64,000 nt of DNA from Oryza sativa Japonica Group (Eukaryota; Streptophyta; Magnoliopsida; Poales; Poaceae), in assembly GCF_034140825.1 (NCBI RefSeq), contig NC_089035.1, forward strand, positions 9,661,001-9,725,000. Direction: 5' to 3'. The translations under genes were made by a program, and so were the position numbers. Positions 10,426 to 26,100 of this stretch are shown here, in pieces. Each line of letters starts with the position of its first letter. Within the stretch, counting starts at the first letter, position 1. Under the pieces are notes generated by a model, which was not told where the DNA came from, did no database searches, and saw only the letters and a program-made list of their open reading frames with translations.

Positions 10426-13233
10426 TTACTGCTCACCCGTGGTCTTGATGATATCCGAGTCACCTGGAAATCAAGCGCATTGTACAGTATTACTATCAAA
10501 TAACGGTTTTGTTTAGTTTCTTTCAAATACTAGGTAGACGTATGGAAGTTACCAGGATCAATAATGCTGAGGCAGCAAACACGGAAGTATTTACCACAGG
10601 CTGTCCCCAGATCGACATTATCTGAAAACAAACAGATAGCTGTTATTTTTCAAACAAAGACACAGCTAATGTAATAAGACTGGCTAATCAAGCAATATGG
10701 GCATATGGCAGAAACCGATGTCTGCACAGTTTATTCATTTGTCCTATCTATGAATTTGTAAGTCTTCTTTGGTCCACTTTGCAGTTGCTACAAACAAATG
10801 CAGCATTGCCATGGCAACAGAAGATAGAACTGTGCACCTTATTTCAGTTTCATTTAAAAAAACGCATAAAAATAATTAGCATGGCGTTTCTACGATATAA
10901 TTTGATTACATATTTACTCCCAAGCATGCCTCACTGTTTAAATCTTTGCAAAGGTCAAGAGATGTCGAAAAGCATGGGTGTCAACTTACTTCCGTGGAAA
11001 TGGTGGACGGTGACCTTGGCCAACATAGCGTAGTACTCAATTTCTGACTTCCGAAGAGGTGGGCAGTTGTTAGAAATGATCACTAGCTTCGCTGTAATGA
11101 AGACATGCGGGGACATTAGATATCAGTCTGCCAGCAAAGATGACAAAACAAAGTAGGGTAGTATGCAGCCATGCTCTGAAAAGTTTACACAATGAGAAAG
11201 AGCTGATGAAAGTAAAACATTACATGCAAATGGTCAGAGAGAAAAAAGGACACTCTACAAGCTTAATTCCCTACAGTTACAGAAAATTTTCCTTGCAATC
11301 ATACTGAAGACTCATAGTAAAAAAACGTTTTTCATAAAGCATGTTTCCACTTCTGCAAATAAGCAGTTGACATCACAGTTACTGTATGCAGAAAATGGAG
11401 AATTATTATGGCGTTGACTCATACACATTGGCCATATTGGTACTAAATCCACCGGTAATCAGTTTTCAACGCTAAAGGTTTCAACCTGGAGCAACAAATT
11501 TGCAAAGATCATAATAGACAATTATCTATGTTATCATACCCAAGCTAAACAATTGAACATATCAATAAATCCATCACAGTCTAGGAAACAACCACTGCTT
11601 GCTCAAAATAAAAGGAAATGCCTGCATAAGATTTGGAGAATCAGAATACTGGCTTGGTTCTCAAAAGAGAAATAATAGCGCTCAGTATGTTCATTGTCGA
11701 TCATCTGGGGAAAGGATCATCATATTCTCCATATTAAGCAGCACCAAATAAAATTTCACCACAACATGCTAAAAGAATCAGGAAAAATAGGCAGCACAAT
11801 GAAATTAACCACAAATCAGTACATTTTCAGATAAAACAAATCTTTCAGCAAAAGAGACTGCATTAAATTTGGAGAATCATAGTTCTGGCTTGATTATCTC
11901 TTAAGAGAACAATAGCGCACATTATGCTCATCGTCGATCATCTGGGGAAAGGATCGTCATATCCTCCACTACCAATTCAACCAAAACTAAATAAAGAAAG
12001 TGCACTACAACATACAGGCTACTCAGCTAGGACAAACAGCTGATAAACACATAAACTAGAAATAGCTTGACAACGTATTCACATTTGAGTACAACACAGC
12101 CAAACAAAAAGCATACAGGAATATGTCAAGTCTTGGCTAAGTCTATGTTAATACTAAACCATAAAGCGTATATACACCACTGCCAAATACTGAACCACAA
12201 CATCGAGCACATTCAGAAGAACAATGACAGTGGGGCATGGCTATGGCATCGACTCATACACAGCAGCAATGAGATCCACCGGTAATCAGTTTATACGATG
12301 CGCATACTCACACTAACATCCATCCAAAGGATGATGGTAAATAAGCACAATGAAACTAATCAAGAACCAACTCATTTGAAGATAAAGGAAATCTTTCAGA
12401 AAAAAAAACTCTACATTAAAATTCGAGGATCAGATTTCTGGCTTGATTATCTCCTAAGAGAAAACAATCGCACGGTATGTTCATTGTCGATCATCTGGGG
12501 AAAGGATCATCATATCCTCCGTATGGACATATCCAAAGCTAAAATGTAGACAACAGCACACAGCAATACAACATACAGGCAATAAAAAAACAGAGAGCGG
12601 GTACAAGTCAACATACAGGCAATAAAAAAACAGAGAGCGGGTATAAGTTTCATTGGGTACAAAGATTGAATGTAAGAGGGGAATGTTTTAAGTCTTGGGG
12701 TAAGTCCATGTAAATCCTACCTAAGTATATACACCACCATCAGCTACTGAACAGCAATATCAAGCACATTCAGAAGAACAGAGACAGTGGGGCTAATCAC
12801 TGTGGCATCGACTCATACGCGGCGGCGATGAGATCCACCGGTAATCAGTTATTACGATGCCCAAACTCACTATAAAACCGCAATACTAACAACACGGATG
12901 CGAACCTTAAACTAGAATTTGGCGTAATCTAACAGGGAAAGGAGAGCATTGATCCATCTTACCCTTGGAGTTCCTGAGGGTCCTGAGGACGGTCTTGTAG
13001 CCGAGCGTGTACTTGCCGCTCTTCATCACGAGCTGCAGCTTGTTGTTGATGTTGTCCGTGGACTTCTTCTGCAAACACAACCACCATCACACCATCACCA
13101 CGACGAACAGAGAGGCGTTAGCGCCATGAGAAATGCAGGATCTCGCTCGCTCGCTCGCTTGCGCGGCGGACCGAGGTGATGGAGGGAGAGACCGGGAGGA
13201 GGACAACGTTACCGTCTTCTTTGCGGCCACCAT
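10426..13233 (-). CDS. RPL30: 60S ribosomal protein L30 (eL30)
   Basis: Structural protein of the large ribosomal subunit, cytosolic. Five coding exons on the minus strand join in frame to 111 residues, the normal size: 13213-13233 (MVAAKKT), 12963-13068, 10990-11091, 10553-10621 and 10426-10463. Clear family blocks are [67 protein letters not shown] and [14 protein letters not shown]. The start is the ATG that gives the conserved MVAAKKTKKS end. Intron 2 (11092-12962) is 1.87 kb, very long for this gene, and is filled with tandem snoRNA-bearing units. Intron 3 (10622-10989) has a long possible hairpin. The promoter has TATA, telo-box and site II elements, as expected for a plant ribosomal protein gene. 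All family motifs are present, so the coding assignment is firm. Confidence 0.97.
10722..10846 (-). other. Possible long hairpin in RPL30 intron 3
   Basis: On the minus strand TGCACAGTT followed by CTATCT can pair with AGATAG and AACTGTGCA about 90 bases later. The 3' arm is followed at once by GACA, so an ACA box of an H/ACA RNA is conceivable. There is only one copy, so there is no covariation support. Confidence 0.3.
11411..11472 (-). repeat. Repeated intronic hairpin, copy 3
   Basis: The minus strand opens GCGTTG and closes CAACGC, a six-pair basal stem. The conserved core ACTGATTACCGGTGGAT and the later GTATGAGT are kept. The basal stem differs from copies 1 and 2 (GCATCG/CGATGC) on both sides at once. 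Class unknown; possibly one half of an H/ACA RNA. Confidence 0.6.
11635..11730 (-). ncRNA. Box C/D snoRNA, orphan family, copy 2 (RPL30 intron 2)
   Basis: Minus strand: GGAGAA, box C ATGATGA, a conserved segment CCTTTCCCCAGATGATCGAC, possible D' CTGA, guide region AACCAAGCCAGTATT, box D CTGA, TTCTCC. The terminal stem is GGAGAA/TTCTCC. Nearly the same as 7606-7701. It should be released by exonucleolytic trimming of the spliced intron, as for other intronic snoRNAs. Confidence 0.75.
11871..11967 (-). ncRNA. Orphan C/D snoRNA family, copy 3, boxes degraded
   Basis: Same arrangement as copy 2 but box C reads ATGACGA and the box D position reads ATGA. The stem GGAGGAT/ATTCTCC now has a G-T pair. 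The central conserved segment is intact. Probably a decayed copy. Confidence 0.55.
12246..12301 (-). repeat. Repeated intronic hairpin, copy 2
   Basis: Minus strand GCATCG ... CGATGC basal stem, core ACTGATTACCGGTGGAT, then CTCAT ... ATGAG inner pairing. The surrounding 140 bases (through GACAGTGGGG and the GTATATAC word) are also repeated around copy 1. Confidence 0.65.
12424..12520 (-). ncRNA. Box C/D snoRNA, orphan family, copy 4 (RPL30 intron 2)
   Basis: Minus strand: GGAGGAT, box C ATGATGA, conserved central segment, guide region GATAATCAAGCCAGAAAT, box D CTGA, TCCTCG. The stem GAGGA/TCCTC replaces GAGAA/TTCTC of copies 1 and 2, a paired A-T to G-C change. No D' box here (CCGT in place of CTGA). 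Confidence 0.75.
12559..12656. repeat. Two direct copies of a ~50-base word in RPL30 intron 2
   Basis: ACAACATACAGGCAATAAAA ... GAGAGCGGGTA occurs twice about 51 bases apart (from about 12561 and 12612) with one or two differences. It is recent tandem slippage inside the larger repeated units. Confidence 0.85.
12805..12860 (-). repeat. Repeated intronic hairpin, copy 1
   Basis: Minus strand GCATCG ... CGATGC basal stem followed directly by CACAG. Core ACTGATTACCGGTGGAT, inner pairing CTCAT/ATGAG around a GC-rich loop. It lies 100 bases inside the 5' splice site of intron 2. Confidence 0.65.
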
Positions 13234-13330
13234 GGCTGCGCCCCGAGGAGAAGCGACGGCGGCGAGGGTTTCGGGCGGCGGCGGCGGCTTCTGCTCGGGG
13301 TGGCGACTGCGAGGTGGAAGAGTGGGGGCG

Positions 13331-13352
13331 TTAGGGTTTGTGGCCTTATATA
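13331..13352 (-). promoter_or_regulatory. RPL30: RPL30 core promoter elements
   Basis: Minus strand TATATAA at 13346-13352, about 115 bases before the start codon. AAACCCTAA (telo-box) follows at 13331-13339, near the expected transcription start. AGCCCAA/GCCCAAC elements (site II type) lie upstream at about 13395-13450. Confidence 0.7.
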
Positions 13353-14440
13353 GGCACGGGAGGGAAAGGGTTCGCCTGCCCACGCTGGGGGTAAATGGGT
13401 TTGTTGGGCTTGGGCTCCGCTTTCCTGGATAAGGCCTGACTGTTGGGCTTCTTTTGTTTCACCAGGTTAGTTAAGAATATATTTTTTATTTTTTGAGCAT
13501 TTTAATTTTTAGTTTTAAAAATAAATTCTTCTAAATTTTATTTCCATGATATGAACCTTTGTCCATGTAATGCAGGTTGGCATGGCAAAAATAATATTGC
13601 CATGTCAGTCTGGCTAGCGTGATAACGTTGTCTTGCTGGCGTGGCAGGACAAAATTGTCATGCCCGCTGCGGAGTGACGTGAACTGTTGTTTTGCCACGC
13701 CAAACGCGTTTTGAAAATAAGTTTTGGAATAGTTCGTTTAAAAAAATAATAAAAATAAAAATGTTTAAACAGTAAAAAAATATGGTTAACGAGATGTGGG
13801 TTTTTTTTTCTTCCTGTGAACAATTCTGTCTTGCCACACGCATGTGCTTAAGAAATGTGCCAAAGTTTATCAAATGCTGGATGATTAAGAAACGAACGAA
13901 CCAACATTGACTGATGTATAGTAAAATTTGGCTAGAGCATGCTTGATTCATATGATGTTATGATTAATGTTTGTGGTTTTCTTAGTAACCTTTTCGCTGT
14001 TTGACTCCCTTTTCATGATTGATAAGAAAATAAGTAATAATTTCTCCTAAAATTATTTTTAAAACAGAAATCCAAAAAAAAATGTCTGTGACCCATAGCA
14101 AACCAGTTGGGATCTTATCCTTTGATATATCTATTATGCAACCCCTCCTACTACCGAAGTAGTCTAAGAAGGATGGTATAATTCTTAAAAAATTAAAGAC
14201 ACAGGATATAAGGGTGTGGCATCCTTTCATTCATGGTCTTCTTATTCATTAGTACAATCCTCGATAGGAAGCAAGCTGACAAGGAATGGAAGATTATAGA
14301 AAGTTAAGTAGTTGGAACTAACCTTGTAGTGTTTATGCCTTATTTTCTCAAGGCCCATTGAGGAATTTCTAAAAATATAGATTACTGCATATCAAGTTTT
14401 TTTTAATCAAAATGATTGGGCCATTTTGGTTTGAAGCCAA

Positions 14441-14784
14441 AGGCGATGTTTAGATCTAGGGGTGTAAAGTTTTGGCGTGTCACATCAGATATACGGACAC
14501 ACATTTGAAGTATTAAACGTAGTCTAATAACAAAACAAATTACATAATCTGCCTGTAAACTGCGAGACGAATTTATTAAGCCTAATTAATCCGTCATTAG
14601 CAAGTGTTTAATGTAGCACCACATTGTCAAATCATGGCGCAATTAGGCTTAAAAGATTCATCTCGCAATTTACACGCAAACTGTGTAATTTGTTTTTTTC
14701 GTCCACATTTAATACTCCATGCATGTGTCCAAACGTTACATGTGACAGGGTGAAAAATTTTGGGGTGGGATTTTAACAGGGCCT
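14441..14784. mobile_element. MITE with AGGC..TGTTTAGATC-type ends
   Basis: The left end AGGCGATGTTTAGATC and right end GGATTTTAACAGGGCCT are imperfect inverted copies. The interior has a long near-palindrome: AATTAGGCTTAA and TTAAGCCTAATT types, and ACACAGTTTGCG against the matching left arm. The right end is degraded, so it is an old copy. Confidence 0.6.
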
Positions 14785-15299
14785 ACACCCTACCAAATTG
14801 TTGGGACTTTAAATACTTTAGCTAGCGTTTGGTTTGCTACCAAAATACACCAATGACAAACATAAGTTGCCAAAAAATTGAAACTACCAAAATTGCCTAG
14901 ATTTTGGTATGGTAGCAAAACAAACAAGCCCATGATCATTTGGAAAAATATAGATTGGCAAAATGGAATGCTTGTTGAGCTAAACCACAAGGAGATCTGG
15001 GGCATTTGTGTACGTATTGTTGATGATGTTACGTCTATCCTTCGTTGGCTGTCCTTTCAGCTTTCTTGTCACCTTGAATTTTGAGAGGTGTTAATTGAAG
15101 TTGTATCAGCAATGAACGATGTAATAATTGGTTATAGCTTCTTTGAAGCAGTGGCTAGGATGCATATTTTCCATTATCAAAAAACAAACCAATTGGGACT
15201 TGGGAGTGGGATATTTATCGAGAGCAAACCTCAACATCCCCCCGAGAGCAAGTTCGACTAAGGTTAGGTCTTCCTCCCAACAACCTCATAATATCCTTA

Positions 15300-15880
15300 T
15301 TAAAGGGAGATTTATATGTTAGTCTATAATGCAATGAGACGAGTCAGTGTTCTAGATATGAGATACCTTATACCTGCGTATTAAGACTTGGTGGACCCAT
15401 CATACACCAAGTCCTATATGGAATAAAATTTCATGTGGAAGGTTTCCGAATAAGAAAAATAAATAGAGTCCCTGCTTGATACCTACAAGGTCTACTTGGA
15501 TAGTATCCATACTTGCTTCCGTAATACTACTTGGACAAGGGGGGTATTGAGGGTATAAATACAAAACCCTCGAGGAGGAGACGGGGGAGACGAAGATAAG
15601 CCAAGATAAGACCAATACAATGCCACAAAAGCCAAGACAATACAAGACACCTTCAATCTCGTCGAGTTAATATTCAATGAAGCCAACAACAGCTAACCAC
15701 TAGAGACTAGATTAGGTTTTCCTCTCTATTGTATTTGTGTGAGATTGATATATAAAAGCAATACCGACTTCGGACAATGGGAGTAGGGCTATTATCCGTA
15801 TAAAAATTTCTGTCTCCCATATCTTTTACCGCAATCTCACGTATGCTCTTGTACTAATGATCCCCATACATTACAAATAC
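15300..15880. mobile_element. LTR retrotransposon fossil (LTR-like fragment)
   Basis: The fragment has the composition and words seen in grass LTR ends, such as 'gggctattatccgtataaa' and 'gagggtataaatacaaaaccctcgagg'. No internal coding region is recognisable. It is an old, broken fragment; the family is not certain and the borders are approximate. Confidence 0.4.
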
Positions 15881-17459
15881 CATAGGTGGGTATAACCTGT
15901 CAACAGGACAGGGGTTTGTACCAAAACTTGTGCAAAAATTGCTCATTTACCGCAAATTTCATAGCCAAGTGGAACCCCTCTCTTTTGCCACAACTTCGTA
16001 GGGAACACCCATTTTGCGTTCATCTCCAGCCATCCATTGGTCAATGCGAGCACACCAACTACACTTGGTGTCTCTCATGCTTGATCTCCATCACCCTTTT
16101 GCATCGGCCCGTGCATAGAGCTTTGGCTGACACCTGACTCATACAAATAGCTCCATCATGTCCTGCTTGCCTATTTGCTGAGCTCCAGTCACCGCCTACC
16201 TCATGCGAGTCCATTCTGCAGTGGCATTAGCTTGTAGCTGTTGCCCCTAGCTTGTTGAATTCTAGCTGCCATCTAAGTAAGCAAGGTGTTGGTGCAATAG
16301 ATTAGTTGCTAGAGTACCCGTGGGCACATGATGGAGATCGAGCGTAGAGGCATTATCGACAACTACTGGCGAGATTTGGAGGTGACAAAGGATAAGGGAG
16401 AGGAATAACATGAGGAAAGGCTGTATATGGGTGCAAATTCAATATTTCTAATGAAGTTACATCCCATTCAGCTTAAACTATTTTTAGGGTAAACGTGTGT
16501 ACAATGCACGACCCTCAACTCATTAGCAAATAGAAGTAAGTAGTTTTGAGAAAGCTTGTTCCACCTCTTGACATGCTATAGCAATAGATATGATAGGTCA
16601 AATAGTGTGCGATGGATTATAGGCTGATTTTGATTAGAAAGGCTTAGATCGGACAATAGGACTAGCTAGCTAATTAGAGAGAAAATGTTCATGACTTTTG
16701 TAGCGTGCATTGTAGTTACACACTTACATGTATCGTTATGCTACGAGCAATGGCTTTTCTTTTATCTCTATTTGCTGTGTTACTCTCGAGTTTTAGTTTC
16801 ACGCCAATATTCGTGCTTCCACTCTAGAATAATAGGACAATATTTGTTTTGAGCAAATACAATTAAATGTCATTTTTGGTATACGGGAAATGCACATAAG
16901 TACAAACCACCTATGCCTATTTGTCATTGTCACCAATATCAATTCAATTAGAATGACAATGTAGAAGTGCTAAATTATCAAATCTCAGAACCATAAACAT
17001 ATCATGATACATCGAAATTGATCATTTAATTTTGTTTTTTTATCGTTGTTGAAAAAAGTGTTGTCATTTTTTAAAGTTATCTTAGAAAATACTTAATCAT
17101 CTGCAAGCATTTATAAAATACTTACGAGAGACTGAATTCCCTTCGAGCTGTTAGATGACAAAGCTGACTCCACAACTTTTGTTCTAGTAGTATATTTCTT
17201 TTAGTGGAAACCTAACAATTTTTTTTTTAAAACAAGAACAAGCCCAATTCGTTGTACCTCAATCAACTTGGAATAAGAACATCCCCGGGCCCACTTGAAA
17301 GCATCAATTTTATTCATCTTTCTCCTCCGCAAGAAAGAAAGAAACCCGGGGAGCATCGTCGCCGTCAACGCGCCGTGGGCCCGGGCAAATCCCAGCCGTC
17401 CGATCCAGATCGACGGCCGAATAAATGGGAGAGGACGCAGGAGAAAAAGTCTCCCCTTC

Positions 17460-17870
17460 CACCATCCTCTCCTCCTCCTCCCCTTTCCCATCCATCTCTC
17501 TCTCTCTCCTCCTCCTCGCCGCCGACCGCCGCCGCCGCCGCGAGTCGCCTTCGCCGTCCGGTACATTCCCCTCTTCCCCATCTCACCTCCCCTGCCCCTC
17601 GCTACCCGGATCGCCTCCGATTCGATCGGAGGTCGTGGGGGGCGCCGTTCGCCCGATCGATCGAATTTTGCGCGGTCGCGCCGCGCGCTCCATCGGGGGG
17701 GATTGGGTGGGTGCCCCCCCCCCCCCCCCCCCGCGCGTTCGATCGAGCGAGCGTGATTTGGTTGATGATTTTTGTGTTGGGGTTGGGGTTGGACTAGTCC
17801 GCGCCCCGTTCGTTCCGCGGGTGTTGGGAGTCTAGGGTTGACGTGTGTTTGTGGTGGTGCGCAGGGTAGC
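17460..17870 (+). promoter_or_regulatory. 5' leader of IDH with probable 5' UTR intron
   Basis: A CT-rich leader (about 17450-17562) is followed by a donor-like CG|GTACAT near 17562. An acceptor GTGCGCAG lies near 17864, ahead of the ATG at 17897. A C-run of about 18 bases sits at 17716-17733. Long GC-rich open frames here are shadows of the leader. Confidence 0.5.
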
Positions 17871-17896
17871 AGCAGGAAGAGGGAGGAAGGGGGGGC

Positions 17897-21863
<3,967 letters not shown>

Positions 21864-23170
21864 TCGTCCGATGTGATTCCGTCCTCTTGATTGTTTTCCT
21901 TCCCCCTAATTTTTGTTGCATACGCGGAGAGAAGCTTTAGCTTTAAGAGGTTAACTGGCGGCACCTCAATTTCTTTGGGCTTCAGCATGGGTTAAGACCA
22001 CCTAATAATCCTGTCGCATTCTTGCTCTTGGAAAAGTTTCTTCCAACATTGCAGTCCAGTCAGAGAATGGCCTGTAATAATTAGTGACAAAATTATAGCA
22101 GTAGATAGAATCTGTTCATTCAAGTTCTTCAAATTACTGGGCCAAGCTTCAATGTCATTTTTTGCTTAACTCGTGCTCGTGCTGTTATAGTTTACAACTA
22201 TCTTCTTTACCTGCCCATAACCAATGTGACCATCGAATCAAACGTATGTGGCGGTGAATCCCGTTGCTTGTGCGTTGCTAGATTTTTGAGGTCGCCTTCT
22301 GTTCCAAATTCCAATCATTTGAATTCGAAGGGATTACCTGTCGACTGCGCATACGATCTTTTATTGAGAATATTTGCTAGGTGTGGGAGTTCCTGCGTGT
22401 GTTCGTTTAGTGGACGTGCGTATGTGAGCATGTGCTATATGTTGTGCTTCGTGAAAACTCAGCTTCTTTTCATCAAGATCGGCACCTCTGCTTATCACCT
22501 AATCCCATCATTCCAATAGCAACATAACATAGATGTGACACATCCTATACATGATATTGGGATGGAGAGAGTATTCCTAAGATGCATCTCTACCCTTTCT
22601 CTTCGAATGCACATTTATTGGGAGTCATTTTTAATGTGCATTTGTGCAAACTGGTACCATGGAACCCTAGTGCTACCCTAACAGATATGCTCCATCGTCA
22701 CTACAAACTCTTGTTTACATCCACAAACTACTGCTTGGAAGGGCACGCTGACATTTGATCAGAAGAAAGAATGACATGGGTGCCAAAGTTATGGATCAGT
22801 GTGGTGAAATTCGAGAATAACCGACAAGATACTTCTCAATCTTGTCACAATAAGAGGGTTATTTTTGTTTAGTACAGTACAACTAACGATACCGCACAAA
22901 AAACGGTGAACGCGATATCGCACAAAAAAAAGAGCAACACGTTTGAATTATATTCAGGTTTGCTACTGCAATCCAACACCATCTCATAACTACATTATCC
23001 TAATCGAGCCTTTTTAAGTAATGAGGCCAGTACAATTAAAAAAGGTGCCGTAGACAATAGCAAACCCATGAAGAACTGAAAACAAATGAATGCAAAACTA
23101 AAATTGTCTTAGTTCTGTCGACAAATGCCAACTGCTATAATCGTACATGCGTCTCCGAAGAAACCGCCGA
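21864..23170. other. Spacer between IDH and TOM40 (convergent)
   Basis: Holds the 3' untranslated regions of IDH (plus) and TOM40 (minus), which face each other. No further gene or clear repeat is seen; a frame at 22226-22519 has no recognisable domain. Confidence 0.5.
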
Positions 23171-23177
23171 CACTGCC

Positions 23178-26100
23178 TCACTCTCCAAGAACCATACCAA
23201 ACCCAAATTTGTAATCTTTCTTCCAGTGATCAAGCTGCACAGGATTGTAGAAACAACATCATGTCAATTCAAAATTATACTCCAAATACAACTAAATGCA
23301 GGGCACGATAAAATTCACCTATGATGGCTAGATATGCTTCTCAAATGCTAAGTTCTGCTGCCTACGAAAGCTGATATCTTGGAATTTCAAGCATCTGAGA
23401 TGGCTAGGATTTTGAAGGCGTGTAATGTTTCTTTACCTTTTGCTATTATTTTATTATTCAGCGCAGCTCACTAAGGAGACATCTATATTTCATTAATTTA
23501 TGTTTCTACTTAACCTTCTGATTCAATAATCCAGTTCCAGACTTGGTTTCCCACTTACATAAACGTGTTAAAAATAGAGGGCATTGAATCAATAATAGGT
23601 AGCCTGGTGTATAGAATAAGTAGGGCTGCAAGCTGACCTCTGCAGAAAGAACGAAATTCACGCCGGGGGTCAACCGCTCCTCCAAAAGAGCAGAAACAAC
23701 GCCATTGGTATCAATCTTCCCCCTCAGACGACACTGCAAGGTTAAACATAAATATACTTTAATTTAATGAGGTGGTTACAACTTCAATAATCAAAATTCT
23801 CTAAAAACATAGAATTTTCCATTTTTGAAAAAAAAAGGTTCCATAGAAGAGGCAAAATATGCTCAAGTTGTTGCAGCAACTTTTACATCCCACATACCAT
23901 GCTAGACCAACGCACAAAAAAAAAACCGAAAAGGTGGAAACAATCAAGATATACCTGTCTCAACATATAATCATAGCCGAAACTTGCTGTTACATCCTTC
24001 GCCATATGATTGTACATAAAATCAGATGCAAGGGAAACCTGCAAGAAGAAACTTATAGAGTAAGATGGTATAAAGAAAATAAAAGCAAATGTTCAAAACA
24101 TCATTACAGAACACCGACCTTTTCTGATACTTTTTGGACGTAACTGAGTGAAACCAATCCAGTGGTTGCAATTTGTCCAGTTGCAACCTGCACATATATG
24201 TCACATGTCTCCATTAATTATACAAATTTAATGTCAAGTTGACCATCCAGCTACCAATTAAGTAACCAATATGAATTCTAATGTCTCTTACAATTCAATG
24301 AACGAAAAAAAGGGTCAATTCAATATTTCAACAATGTCTCAAAAAACCACTACCAGTTTACTAATCATATGAAAGAGCCATCTGAGCTCATACAATACAA
24401 TTCATGGTTTGTATTTACATCTGGTAGAACATTTATCACTAATGCATGCTTATTGCACAAGAAATTAAAAATACAATGCTTGCAGTTAGTTTAGATTCAA
24501 CAATGGGAGGCACTAGGGATGTAATAATAGAGTTTGTGAGAGGCAGCAAACTTGAAGAGAAAACAAAAGGCTGGCTGTCAGGATTATAAATTGCAAATAG
24601 TCCGATTCATATACATGTATGAACTTGTGCATGCTATTTTGACTATTTGCTTACACGATATTACAAACAATTGTGGAAGTGCTAACTAACACCCCAGAGG
24701 TATTGACCTGTTGCCATGACTGCAAACGCACTCTCATGACTAAGCCCCCCAAAGTAGTAATTAAGCAAATGCGTCCCCATGACTATATGGCTGAGCGCTA
24801 GAACAGCGCTTAGAAATCTATCCTATAAAACCTTGAACGTAGCCTTTTGAGGCCGTGGGCATTAGTTACATGGTAAATGAATGGTAACCTAACAACTTCA
24901 CATGGGTGGACACTGTAATCATGATTCTTAAATAGCTTAAAGATAGGTAAACAAACTTACCATTTTCTTTGTGTCATATCGAGCAACAAAGCCAACTCCT
25001 GATTTTCTTTGTTGCCCAAGCCAGAAAGCTTCAGTTCCCAAGGAGAGGTTCTTAGTTACACTCTGAAACACACAAAAATATTAGTTTAATATATATGTTA
25101 GAATAAAAACATATTCTCGGCAACTCAATTCATGCAGTTAAATCAGGCATTTTCTTTTGGATCATGACCCTAACAAAAAAAGTGAACCGTTTAATCACTT
25201 TTATCCTCCAGTTTAATCAACAGAATCACATGGCAAACACCACAAAGTTACTTAAGAGATTTCTGGAGTTATATTCTTATGCTTATTGTACAAAGAAGCT
25301 ACCACGGCACATTGTTTTTGAAATATGTTTGTCTTCTTAGCATTATTACTTCCTCTCTCCCAGTTTAGTGGGCGTATTTTTTTTTTGGTTGTTGTTGATG
25401 TACCAAAACACAGGACACACTGGGGCTTTCAGCCAAGAGTGCTCTGCTACATGCATGCATGCAAGCAAGGAGGTGCTGGCCACATAATTGGTGCATGCAG
25501 TGTGGCGCCATTTTAATTGGCTTATCCGTTTCATGCATGAGGAAACGGAGCGCTTCAATTTACTAGAATTTGGTGGCTTGGTGCTTTGTTTACATGCATT
25601 GTCTGCTTAATAGGGGCAGATCAGGAAGAAAATATATTGCATGCAAGGGCCTTAGCGAAATATTTTACACACCCTGTAAATGGGGACAGAGGGAGTACTT
25701 CGTCTAGGTAAATTTTAAGTTGAGAAAAGGAAAAGGGAAAAAAAGCTGTCTAGTCATTACATCATATTAACAAGAACTGTCTTCATAGCAGCTGTCTATG
25801 CACTTACACAAGAATCTAAAATGTAGAAAATCCTCAAAGGGCATGGTTATTATATGCAAACACATAAACACATACCTGGATGTAGTTCCCTCCATAGAAG
25901 GCATTATTCCCAAGTTGGAACTGTGATCTAAAATCTTTGCCCTGCAATCAAAGATATAAAAGCAACACAAGTTATAAAATAAAGTACACCTTCAGATATA
26001 ATTGATAGGAAGAAACTAAATAAAAGATATATCTATCTGGAATACACTATATCTCAAATACACCCCTTTACACTTGCGAGAAATTTAAACAGGAAACAAC

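Larger units (their letters stand above)
13440..17240. other. Spacer between RPL30 and IDH, no gene seen
   Basis: AT-rich sequence with a MITE (14441-14784) and an LTR fossil (about 15300-15880). Open frames such as 15886-16137 and 14878-15084 look like chance frames in repeat-derived DNA. Confidence 0.55.
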
